Of a stretch of DNA of 64,000 bases, positions 23,689-34,055 are shown piece by piece. This DNA comes from Pestalotiopsis fici W106-1. Lineage: Eukaryota > Ascomycota > Sordariomycetes > Amphisphaeriales > Sporocadaceae. The stretch's first letter is position 1, and every line of letters starts with the position of its first letter. The notes beneath the pieces are model-generated. The model was not told the origin of the DNA. It made no database searches and saw only the letters and a program-made list of their open reading frames with translations. The stretch is from contig NW_006917096.1 in the NCBI RefSeq assembly GCF_000516985.1, forward strand, positions 372,001 through 436,000, given 5' to 3'. The position numbers and the translations under genes were made by a program.

Positions 23689-24327
23689 GATGTGCTTTTA
23701 TATAGAGCAACCCACTTGGTGGTCGGCAAACCACTGTCCACTTGCAAATCAAAGTAAGTGCCTGTCCATCTCTTTGGTAAGGACGCACAGCCAAAGCCTT
23801 TCTTCACACCCTCTGCCCTCAAATTACCAGTGAGCCCCTCTTTCTACCTGTCAATCACTTTTTACTTCTCTCTCCTCTTTTTTTTTTGTGCCCCAATTCT
23901 TCTATCAAAGTGACTCTAGCCACCAACGCCCCGGAAATGCATGCGAATATATATGAACCCCCAAGGAACAATGCCGATCAGGGTCACCAATAAAACGTCT
24001 TTGTGATGATTTGATGTGACTGGTCTAGTCGAGTCGTAGAGGGTTTCCATGTGGTAGAATATCTGAAGACTTGTCCCATATTGTGCAAAAGGGGGAGAGA
24101 ACCTGCTGGGACAAATGCTCTAGAGTAGAGACGAGATTATAGTGTTTTTGAGAAACCGAACCCTTTATGCAACCGTGAACTCCTTTGTCTGATCTATGCA
24201 ATTTTTTGGAACCCGTGTCTCACATCGTTTGTGAGACTGATAGGAGATGGTCGTTCAAGCCGTGAATTATTTCGCACTGGAACAGATGATCGCTGGCGGA
24301 AGTAGGAATTAGAGGGAAAACCCAATA

Positions 24328-24912
24328 CTACCGCTTGATGGTGGAACGAGTGAGGGCTTCTAGCAGCTCCGGACGCGCAGAAAGGGCCTCTTTGGCCTGT
24401 GAGTAGGTGAACCACTGACGTTCACGCTTGTGCTTCTCAGGCCAGTCGACTTCCTCCTTCACGACGGTAGCTTCGTAAAAGTGATACAGGGATTTGCTCG
24501 ATTCCTTGGAGTGCTTCTTCGGAGGTCGCGACTCGGTAATTTCTCCCAGATCATAGTCAATCTGAATCGAGATACCGGCCTCTTCCCAGGCCTCACGAGA
24601 AGCAGCCTCGGTGATTTCCTCGTCGATTTCCCAGCCTCCCTTTGGCAAGACCCAGCCCTTTCGTCGTGTCGACTGAATAAGGAGCACGTACTTCTTGTCC
24701 GCAGTCAGGGGGACGACACCGGCAACTAAGCGCTCGTTTTTGGAGTTGTAACCTGTACATATTACAAGTTAGTCTTGTTGATGGCTAAATGGAGAATGTC
24801 CTATGTCGCAATGGGCTTTCTGGAGTATGACATTGTCGCACTTACGCTGGTTATCTCGGCCGGTTCGGGACTCCATCGAGCGGCTGTTGGAAGACGAGGA
24901 TCCGGACGCCAT
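24328..24912 (-). CDS. APS1: Diphosphoinositol polyphosphate phosphohydrolase (Nudix, Aps1/DIPP type)
   Basis: This Nudix hydrolase is predicted to cleave diphosphoinositol polyphosphates and diadenosine polyphosphates in the cytosol or nucleus. Minus-strand exons 24912-24846 and 24752-24328 join in phase 1 and give 163 aa, typical for fungal Aps1. Exon 1 encodes a short Ser-rich leader (MASGSSSSNSRS...). Exon 2 carries the Nudix fold, with the full Nudix box GX5EX7REXXEEXG realised from GGWEID through REAWEEAG, preceded by RRKGWVLPKGG as in DIPP enzymes. The C-terminal part has the WFTYSQAKEAL helix. The 93-nt intron has a standard GTAAG donor. It is an isolated gene between two gene-poor stretches. 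Confidence 0.9.
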
Positions 24913-27554
24913 TGTGGAGGAGATATGTCAAGGTGTTTGAAGTAGAAAAGCAAACAAGCCGAGTGACTCTGCTTATGTGTATGGGCAACGAAACCGAGGT
25001 GAGCCGACGGCAGAAACGCTCAAAGAAACGAGCGCTTCAGCAACCGACTATAGCTGGAAGGGGGGGGGAGAAACTTGGCTCAAAGGCTGTTCTGCTGCAT
25101 GATCGAAAAGGCGAAAAGGCAGTGAGAATCGGGCAACGAGCTTGCGGCGTGGGTTTTGTAGGAAGCCTCTGGGCGCGTTGAGCAGGTAAATCCTCAAAGA
25201 GTTGGGCGCCGCAGAATTATAGAAGTAGCTGGTTCGGCGCAGGACGAGGGTTTGAGTTGCGGTGCCTGTCCAACAACCGACAGCAGGGAAATGAGCGAGG
25301 TCTAGCGTTGAGGCTCTTCTGCATCCGCATGGACACAGGCTATTGTGCTCGAGGAGTGCAATTGAAAGGTTGTGCACACAAAGAATCACAGGGTAAGGTG
25401 AAGGCAGGACGCCTTACAGTTACCACTTTGAGGCCTGGCGCGGCGTTTCCGGGGCGCTTTTTTTTTTCTGGGTTTGCGAAGGGGAAAAAAAAAATTATTG
25501 GGTGCTACGTCGAGGTGCGGGAGAGTTTCGTGACTGCGGGGCACGCCGTGACGAGAGTGGTTTCCTGTCTTTGTCCTGCGTATTCCGTACCGATCGAGGG
25601 GCACGTCAATGAAGACAAATTGTAACGCAAAAAGAGGCAGAAAGCCCTTTCTTGTGTGAAAAGAAAATCAAGAGCGCCTAGTAGGACTCAGAAAAACCTT
25701 AAGAGGACAACTCTCGACAGACAAGAATTGCTAGCGAGCAGGGCAAAAGATGCTTGCGGTCGGAGCTGAGCGCTCTGGGGGGCCAGAGTACTTGGGATGT
25801 CTCGTGCCATGGTGGAAATGGAGGGGCAGAAGGGCAGGGAAACTAGACTTGGGCTTTATACTAAACGATGACTACCAAGACCCTACTGACAGACAGCGCC
25901 AGGGCAAACTCCGCTAGCCTCGAGTACATTGTCTAATGTCAGGTAGGTTTGTACCGTGCCTCGGAGGATACAAGTGTGTAACTAAATGTTCTGGGGGTCT
26001 ACCGTAAGTTGTGGACCAAAAAAGAATCCCCCCTTCCCCATCTGTTGCTGCTGCTACACGGTACCGTTGTACGGTTTGATCTACTTGGACTGATGAGTCC
26101 TGAGAGCCCTGGCCGGCCCAGGGCAAAGTACAGATGCATCGCGTGTGCGCGTCTCCATGTCGCGACTGTCAATCTCGGTATGCGAGTACGGGGTATGTAG
26201 GGTAGGTGCGGAGTATACTGTACATACATGACTTACCATGTACCTATCTCTACCAGACCTACCTACATAGCCTCAGGCAGTTAATGGGTGTAATAAAGGG
26301 CATACATATTTCCAGCACGAAAACGACTGGCATGCTTCTGGGCCAAAAACAAGAGCATTGCTGCGTGGGAAACCTCAAGAGAAAGACAGGCGCAATGGCA
26401 ATGACTTCGTAGAGAATACTCATGGAGCGAGCGAGGGGTGGTCAATTGTAATAAGGATCGCATCACGCCCAAGTGCGTACCTGCGCTCCACACTATTGCA
26501 TCACGCAAGCAAGCTGAATCCATCCACACCCATACTACATTGAGATAAAATCATCCCAACACTATGCACACAATGATTAGTATATTCGATAATTTTACCA
26601 TTATGTCTAGACAATCATCCGTATATGGAGCGTTACATGGACCTCGAAAGGCTCTGCAGTTCATACGTGCTGAGTTGATCAAATAAATTAGCACGGGTCA
26701 CAGACTAACCCCCTACTAGGTAATATAGGTTACCTATACATGGTAAATATCCAACAGCTGGGCATATTTTCCTCTCACCGTCAGGCCACCCCCTAATCGA
26801 CGTCCGTCTTCGGCACCGAACATCTGTCTCTCATCAGCGGCTACGCATGCATGTACATTTGAATGCGTGTGTTTTTGTGAATCAGCCTACAGAAGACCTA
26901 TCCGATGAAGAATCTACGTTCAGGATACCGCCACATGACGAGGAAGCTCAAGGCAGACGTGAATCACCGGCCAAGCAGCTCTGCCACAGCCATGTATGAC
27001 AACCTTGCCTTTCGGATTGCCCAGTTGGGCCGGACTAAAATACTATATGGCATGGTTTAAGGTGTGTGGCCATGTAGAAAGGTATGCATGCATGCTTTTC
27101 TACTACTGGTACATTCCGTTCCGCTCTTTTCGCTTCTTTGTCCAGGTAGTGCTCGCCAAGTGCTCTTGGCAAGCCGTGCTACATGTTCAATTGTCTCTTT
27201 GTGGTAGACGAGTACTTACCTATGCAGGAAAAATAATAATAAGAAGTCGAGTGCATTATTCATCTTCTGGCATTGGGGATCTCTTTGTATAAGTCTCTCC
27301 CGCTTTTGATATGGACAGGACGGACCACTCGGTTCACCCAGCAAAATTATACATCTCAGCCGCCCAGTTGACCGACTTCACCCTGGCATGTACCCCCACG
27401 GCCTAATGCAAGCATGCCCTTCCAAAGTTAAAGGGACGGGCGTACCAAGAACAAGAAAGCCATGGCTCGTGCGTGTACGTGTAAGTAAGCGTCGGGAAAA
27501 TATTGAACAATGAAGCTTACACACCACGATGGGGGCACCCGGACAGACGTGATC

Positions 27555-27570
27555 AAAAAAAAAAAAAAAA
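27555..27570. repeat. Poly-A homopolymer, 16 bp
   Basis: This is an uninterrupted A run in a non-coding stretch. Confidence 0.9.
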
Positions 27571-27963
27571 TGCAGAGTTATGTTTGGTATTGTTTCTACA
27601 GATGTCCCGATTTTGTCCGTTGTAAAATGCAATATGACGAAGGCGGACAGTGGCTGTCAGCTAATCACTGCTCGTAGCAAGAGCAGAAGCCGTAATTGCT
27701 GCAATCCACAGGCTCGGCCGACTGCTAGTACACAAAAGATTATGTAGGGGGGAGCCTGTAGGCAGGTCATGTAGGTAAGTAAGTAATGTGACAGCTTAAT
27801 GGTTCGTCCGGCTCTTCAAATGCATTTCCTCCGTCTTGGGCTGCAGATTGATGTCCGTCACTGGGAATATTATAATATACCTATATGTAGTATTGGATAT
27901 TCAATCATGCAATTGCGGAAGGGGGGTCAATCGCGGGGCTGCATATAGTATGTACTACAAGGT

Positions 27964-27987
27964 TAGGTAGGTAGGTACCTACCTACG
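27964..27987. repeat. TAGG/CCTA inverted repeat
   Basis: TAGGTAGGTAGG is followed immediately by TACCTACCTAC, giving a near-perfect palindrome centred on GGTACC. It uses the same tetranucleotide as the microsatellite near 560. It could form a hairpin or cruciform; no function is implied. Confidence 0.9.
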
Positions 27988-29365
27988 TAATAAGTTCAAA
28001 TGTCTTCGTCTCCTTACCTACATGTCCCCACGGACACTGATCTGATGGCATCGTGGAAAGAGGTGCTGAATAAACATCCCGCAAAGGTCACGATCTACAC
28101 GAAGTAGTAGAGTACGTTTTTCTTTTCCCCAAGCTGCTTGCATGACATCACTCGCATGCGAGATCCCAATCTTGACGATAGTATTTCTGCTTTCGCCGGG
28201 CCCCAGGCGTCCGGGGATGCAGGAATTGATGATTCTGCTTGGGGCCCAGTCGAATTGAGCTGCCCTGCTCGGGTTACACCGCTTTCCATTCTTTCCATTC
28301 AAGCAACATCCTATCTGTCTGTACATTTGCTGACAAGATCAGGTCTAGGCTATCGTTGGCGCGGCACTCCTGCATAATGCATGCGAGAAATCCGTGAACG
28401 GCAGTCCACTCAATCGCTTCTTTTCTGTCAGTGTCCGGGATCGAATCTAGGGCTCGAGTCTAGTTCTGTCAAGCCTTATCCATACCAGTGGCCAGCACCG
28501 AAACCAAGCGGACCGCCCCCTCGTTCCCTTCAGTGACGGAGCCCGATACTTAGACTTGGGCCTCACGACATATCTGTACACGCCTCCGTCTTTTTGCTTT
28601 TGCTTGCGCTTCGCTCGACCCCACGTCCAGAGATTATTCAACGGCCGGCCGAATCCAGCACCTAGACGGTTTCAACCCACTTGATCAGTTTCCGAAGCCT
28701 ACAAAGAACCAGGCGAACCCATTGGCAGACGAGCTGCTGAATCATCAGGGTTGGCATCTGTCTTTTTCTGCTCCGGCTCTGCCCAGCCATTCGCGCCCAA
28801 GCGTTCCAACGGGCCGTGCTATAGTCAATCAGCCCCTCCTTTTTCACCATCACTATCGGCCTACCCATCTACTTCGTACCAACATACCCATCGCTTCCGC
28901 CACTTGTTTGTTGGAACTCCGTTGCGATGCTGATCTAACCATTCTTGTCCTGTCCACACAGCCTTCCATCGGAACGACTTTCTGGTCGCCCAACTACCTA
29001 CGCACTGAATCTGCATTCATACATCACAAATCGTCAATAAGCAGCTCGTGAGCAGTCTTCTCCACTAGACGAATCCCGGAGCCCTGTCTGCCCGTGCTAA
29101 ATGCAGGCTCGCTGACGAAGGCCATCCCCAGCAAAGTGGCGCCCTCTGACTTCAGGCTCACGCAAACCCCGCCAACATCTCTGGAATAATCTACAGTAGT
29201 AAGTGTAGAGAAAAGAGTATTTAATATCTTTTAGTTCTGACTTGACAAGGCTACTCCATACGGAATACTCCTAAGCGCCCCGATCCAAGACGTTCACATC
29301 ACCGAAAAAAGGAAGAAAAAAAACACGGGGAGAAAACAAAATACGACAATTCTTCTACAAGCATC

Positions 29366-31332
29366 ATGGCTACAACTGGCATGCAGACAATCCCTGAAGA
29401 TGCATTTTCATACCTAACACCAATCGGTGAGTAAACCGCATGCCGTCACTGCAAGCTCCCCAGTTTCCCATCAAAACACTCGCACACAACCTCACCCAAC
29501 CGTCCGAACCCGTGCGGCTTCTAGTGATCGCTGTTGGCTGCTCACACTTGCATGTACTTTTATGGGGAACTGGTCGCCTGCAGTAGTCTGCGGCAACCTC
29601 TACCGAATCGCTGGCGTCGCCTAGATACTACCCTGCGTATCCTTTTTGATGACTTACAACTTCACGAACCTTCATACCACCTACTTCGGCCCCCTTTACG
29701 ACGCCATGTTTCTTGCCACTTGACTGGCAAACCTGTCAAAGCTTTTTAACCTTCCTTCCTAACCAGTCGCTTACAGGCTACACATCGTCGTCCACTTGCG
29801 GGTACTGCCGCCGACGCTCTCCTCAGACCGGTCAGTCCCAAAAACGTGTGTAACACTGTGTGCCCTTAGAAATGTAGAAGAATCATGGCCATCAAGCGCA
29901 TTGCCCGACATGTACTGCATATCATGTCGTGCCCGCTGGAGCCATGTATTGCATTCTGCAGTTGTGGTGGTGACCATGTTACCGTCTTCTATCCTCTATC
30001 TTCAGCGAGGAGGGGTCTAATTTTGTCTTTGATTTAGGTCATTCATTCTATGTGCGAGCGACTTCTTTGACCCCTGCCTTCTATCAGTCATTGATAGATA
30101 GATGCTGGAGGCGCTCGGGTCGTTTGCTCTATAGGCCAAATCAGCGCGATTCCTGCTGTCCTCACTATACTCTGCGATTGGACTCATCACAGGCCCACAT
30201 TTCAAAGGACCAGCGAGCAGCCGTCAACCGTTTCAACAAGTTTGTTCTTGGCGACGAATACATCAAGCAGGCCGATCGCCTTTATCCCAGGTCTCATGAA
30301 GAGTCCAGGCGCCGGAAGCAGGAATTCGACTTGGTAGAGCGCATCCACGAGGCGGAAACTCAGCGCCTGCAAACTCCACCACAACCAGCCCACACTTTTG
30401 AGGTCACCTTGGAACCCGACATCTTCACTGAGGAGAAGTATGCAGTGTTTGAAAACTATCAGCGCATCGTACATCAGGAAGGCCCGTCGGACATTTCTCG
30501 CGACGGCTTCCAGCGCTTCCTTTGTGACTCGCCACTGCGAAGCGAGATTTTGCGGTCAGAAGCTGGTAAGGAGAGGCAGCTTGGTTCTTTCCACCAGTGT
30601 TATCGTCTTGATGGAAAACTGGTTGCAGTTGGCGTTTTGGACCTGCTCCCAGAATGTGTGAGTGCAAAGTACTTCCTCTATCATGAGTCGATACACAAAT
30701 ATCAGCCAGGCAAGCTCGGAGCTTTGCACGAGATTGCTCTGGCAGCGGAAAAGGGATATCGCTACTGGTATTCGGGTTTCTATATTCACACCTGCCCGAA
30801 AATGAGGTACAAGATCGACTTCAAGCCACAATTCGTGCTGGATCCAGAGCGATATGTCTGGCAGCCACTTAATAGTGAAACTTTGAAGCTCTTTGATGGA
30901 AAGGGGTATCTGCATTTGTCAGAAGATGGGTCACCTAGACCTCCCCTAGAGACTGTCCCAGGTGCTGAGGACACTTCAATGGTCATCGAAGATTCCAACC
31001 CGCCAGACGTCGAAGACGGCGATAACAGAGGCGTGGAAGATGTGGATGATGACGCGGAGGACGAAGATGAGGATGAAGACGAAAGTATATCACTTCTTCA
31101 AAGCAATATGCCCGGCTTGCCTTCTATAGACATTCTGCGACAGGCCCCACTTGATTTCATACCGGTACGACTCAATCATGGCGTCCTGCCCGCGGGCGAC
31201 CTCTTCCAGTGGGATGATGAGGATATCGCCGACGCAAAAGCGCCAAAGGGTATGGTTGCAGACATGGTGGCTGCCATGGGCCCGGAACTCCTGCTGCAAT
31301 GGGCACTGGACTTTCGACGCCGAGACACATGA
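29366..31332 (+). CDS. ATE1: Arginyl-tRNA--protein transferase (Ate1)
   Basis: Ate1 transfers arginine from Arg-tRNA to N-terminal Asp/Glu (and oxidised Cys) of proteins, creating N-degrons for ubiquitin-dependent degradation. My model is 29366-29426, 29777-29845 and 30038-31332, giving 474 aa. Exons 1-2 supply the conserved start SYLTPIGY and the Cys pair in CGYC (about residues 28-31). Exon 3 supplies YQSLIDRCWRRSG, the second Cys pair CCPHY (83-84), and the C-terminal acyltransferase-fold region with GALHEIALA and the YYYSGFYIHTCPKMRYK-like stretch (here YWYSGFYIHTCPKMRYK). The tail (about 320-355) is strongly acidic. Both introns are long for this window (350 and 192 nt). The second uses a weak donor GTGTGT, chosen because only it keeps phase 1 and leads into the conserved RATSLTP segment. 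The N-terminal splicing is less certain than the rest. Confidence 0.9.
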
Positions 31333-31611
31333 TGGTCCCTGTCGCCAGCACTAAAATCAATCATGAAATCAAGAACGGGTGCAAAATCTGAGGTCACTGC
31401 GATGTGGAGATCTTGGGTATTTGAATATTAAGAAGAGAGACACCGAAACGAAGTAGCCAAACAAGGTTGTCCAGCAAAATGCAAAGTCAGGAGCGAGATT
31501 GATACTTGAAGATTTAGATGGGTTCTTGCCTTACTCGAATCGACCAAGGAAAATCATACCAAGTTTACTCTGGAAACAATTCTCCGTTCGTTCCCATCAT
31601 GAGCGAATTGT

Positions 31612-32892
31612 CTAGGCCTTCAGGAATTCTTTGGTCTCGGGCACCTTGCTGACCATCTCCTTGCAAATCTCATCCCACACCCAACTTTGCAGCCTACGTC
31701 CTGCTTCCGATCCGAGATTCTTGGCTTCTTGGCTTTTCGTTCACGTATAGATTAGTAATATACGTCGAGTCTGAGACATGGAGATAAACTTACGCCGCGA
31801 GCTGAGCGTTGCTCCAATAGAATTGCACCATCTTGCCATGCTCTTCCTCCTTTGTTGTCACTGCAGCCATGTACGCCCTTGCGCCGTTTTCCGCGGACTT
31901 GGCGAACACGGCAGAAAAGATCCCAAGAGCGACCCGAAAAGCTACGCCATTCTCGGCATACCCTCTACTCAGATCTGTCTTGACGGCTCCAGGGCAGACT
32001 GTGTTCATAATGACATCCGGCCTACAGCCCATCATTATTTTCTTAGCTGAACTCTATCAAAACTCCGCAGATTAGGATAACGCAACTCACCGTCCGTCAG
32101 GTCCTCTGGCCAGCTCAGCGAGCTCCCGGAAGCCATACTGCAATGATAACTTGGTAATTGGATACATGCCCTGACTGCCGGGCCAGTTTTCGGGCTTGCT
32201 GAAGTGGGCAAGAATGCCCTCGTCATGCCATTTGGGCCAGTCGACAATGTTCGGTTCAGCAAAGCGACCCGAGCTCACAAGGGTGATATGAGCCGGTGAG
32301 GACCTCGAGGCACGCTGAGCCTTGAGGTGTGGCAGGAGAAGAGTCGCGAGGAGAATGCTTGATATCGTATTTACCTGGATATTTTGTTCCCTTTGACGAG
32401 CAAACAGATATTAATATGAGCACAAGATGACAGACAAGAATTAAATGATGGACAAGGACAATGGGGCACATACCAACCATTAGCCGTGACTCTGGGCTCG
32501 ACACCAATCATACCGGCGTTGAGGATGACGACGTCGACGCCGCCGCTCCCCTTGCCAATGTCCTTGACTTTTGCGGCGAATTCGACAATGCTGGTATAGT
32601 CTTCCATGTCCAGCTCCAAAGCACGCGCGCGACCCTTGCTTCGCCCTCTTGTGATCTTTTAGAGCTCATTCAGTGCCTGCTGCGAGCGCGAGGCGCTCCG
32701 CCCCGTGATGACGACCTCGGCTGCACCAAGGTTGATCAGGTGTGCTGCCGCCGCGAGACCCAGACCCGTCGTCCCGCCAGTCACGACAGCCCTCTGCCCT
32801 GCAAACGTGTCCGCTGGCGGGAGGGAGATGGGGAAAAGTTTCATATATGGTTGGTGAAGCATGGTGGTGATGTAATCGAGTTGTTTGGGCAT
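31612..32892 (-). pseudogene. Short-chain dehydrogenase/reductase with in-frame stop codon
   Basis: This is an SDR-family NAD(P)-dependent oxidoreductase of the retinol-dehydrogenase-like group. Inferred exons are 32892-32474, 32390-32091, 32021-31794 and 31732-31612, all phase-consistent, for 355 codons before the normal stop. Visible motifs are the cofactor site TGGTTGLG (about residues 40-47), NAGMIG, LVSSGRF and the catalytic YPITK, then NTVCPGAVKTDL. The gene carries a TAA at 32661-32659 (codon 78) in the same frame, between QQALNEL and KITRGRSKG. The sequence either side continues the SDR fold without a shift, and no GT...AG intron can remove the stop. It is therefore probably a recent nonsense pseudogene, or a base error in the assembly; a simple indel does not explain it. 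It converges with ATE1. Confidence 0.75.
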
Positions 32893-33433
32893 CTGTACAA
32901 ATCAGGGATTATAAATTGGGAAAATCTGGTAGACAGGATATTCACCGAGCAAAGGGGCGCGACTCTCAGAGGCTTGGGTAAAGGACCAAAAGAATCAAGT
33001 TGCGAAAAAAAGGCCTGCTAACTGGTTCCGCAAGACATTACTTCATGGTGTTGTGCTTTTTTTAATATGTTTGTTGAACAAGTCACCATAACGATGAATC
33101 TCGGATGACTTACAAATCAAATTTTCTTTTTGTCGCTCTGATGCATTCCGGCGACTTTTGCGGTCGATCCTTGATATTCAAACCCTGATTGGGGTTTTAT
33201 TGCGTGTAAGCAGTCGTACAGAAGCATGATGGGTACACATGTAGTGAATCTAATCCGTCGGTTGAATTTCTGACCGATGGAGCTGCAAATGTGGCCGTGA
33301 TAAGAATGGGCTATTGTCCATGCTCAGGTTCTTGCTTTCATGAACCAGTGGGCAGCACCAAGATTACTTCAGCTTTATAGGGCATCATCTCATGTTGTCC
33401 ATATTTTTTTCTTGATTCTGGCCTCTTTGGCCC
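32893..33433. other. Intergenic upstream of the SDR gene
   Basis: This 540-base stretch holds the presumed promoter of the SDR gene (-). I see no gene in it until the small membrane-protein frame that ends at 33434. Confidence 0.5.
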
Positions 33434-33646
33434 CTAGACTCTGATGTACCAGACTACAACAAGAGCAAGAACACCAACAATGATAACAATATTTATGAGA
33501 ACTTGGTGAAATCGCTTGTTCCAAAAAGGACTCGCAGCTATTTTGACAGCTGATATGGGCTCGGAGACTTTCATAGGATTTCGGGCGAATGACGAATGCC
33601 AACGGAATATCCGACTATAATAAGCCCTCCCCAGGAATCCTACCAT
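33434..33646 (-). CDS. Candidate 70-aa mitochondrial-type single-pass membrane protein
   Basis: A complete small frame runs from ATG at 33646 to the stop at 33434. The first 24 residues (MVGFLGRAYYSRIFRW...) are rich in Arg and aromatic residues without acidic ones, as in mitochondrial presequences. The middle is weakly basic. Residues about 49-68 form one strongly hydrophobic segment (VLINIVIIVGVLALVVVWYI), ending two residues before the stop. A second in-frame ATG at 33574 would give a 46-aa tail-anchored-like product. I do not recognise a family. It lies divergently from RRP42, 410 bases away, and upstream of the SDR gene on the same strand. It could be a real small inner-membrane protein or a chance frame; the presequence-plus-TM architecture is the only support. 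Confidence 0.4.
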   Translation of the reverse strand: MVGFLGRAYYSRIFRWHSSFARNPMKVSEPISAVKIAASPFWNKRFHQVLINIVIIVGVLALVVVWYIRV

Positions 33647-34055
33647 ACATTAATGACGGCCGCCCCACCCAGAGTCAGACCCCCCACTATGAATCTGCAG
33701 ACGCTAAAAATCAACGGCTGGTACCAAACCCAATCAGCGCCCCGCAAGGGGAAACTTTAGCTAAGCTCACAAAAAAATATCCCACTTCAGCCTCGCGATC
33801 GTCATCGAAACCACTTTTGGGGTGGCATTTTTCTGGGAAAGCAGCTCCTGCTTAACCTTGTTTCAAGAAAATTCGACGAACGAACGAGACAGCAGACCAA
33901 TTCATTCCCGTCTGTCGAGTTTCAAAGAGTTTCTAGCAAGAACACTAGAGAGACGAAGCTCAATACCAGCTTGACGCAGCACAACTGAGGAAGTAGACGG
34001 GAGGACAAACCGAGGAGAGAGAGAAAGAGAGGAAAGAAGAGTACACCAAAAGAAA
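33647..34055. other. RRP42 upstream region
   Basis: These 409 bases contain the presumed RRP42 promoter and 5' UTR. The last 60 bases are a purine-rich GAGAGAAAGAGAGG stretch just upstream of the ATG. No gene is seen. Confidence 0.5.

Larger units (their letters stand above)
18281..24327. other. Gene-poor region, about 6 kb
   Basis: I found no supported protein gene in this stretch. Long open frames at 19.76-20.80 kb on both strands translate to Arg/Ser/His-rich low-complexity sequence and look spurious. It contains a CA repeat (20752-20779), a CA/CT tract (21232-21270), a GTC repeat (about 20128-20144), a poly-A run (21716-21730), a tandem 15-mer (23659-23688) and a tRNA-like fragment (22432-22469). 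Between 22.6 and 23.1 kb a frame reads reasonably for about 50 codons without a recognisable start or family. It may be a decayed exon or chance. Confidence 0.5.
24913..29365. other. Gene-poor region, about 4.5 kb
   Basis: I found no supported gene. Open frames are short and give unrecognised, Ser/Pro/His-rich or mixed sequence. It holds a poly-A run (27555-27570) and an inverted TAGG/CCTA palindrome (27964-27987). The last several hundred bases should include the ATE1 promoter and 5' UTR; the bases immediately before the ATE1 ATG are A-rich. Confidence 0.5.
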
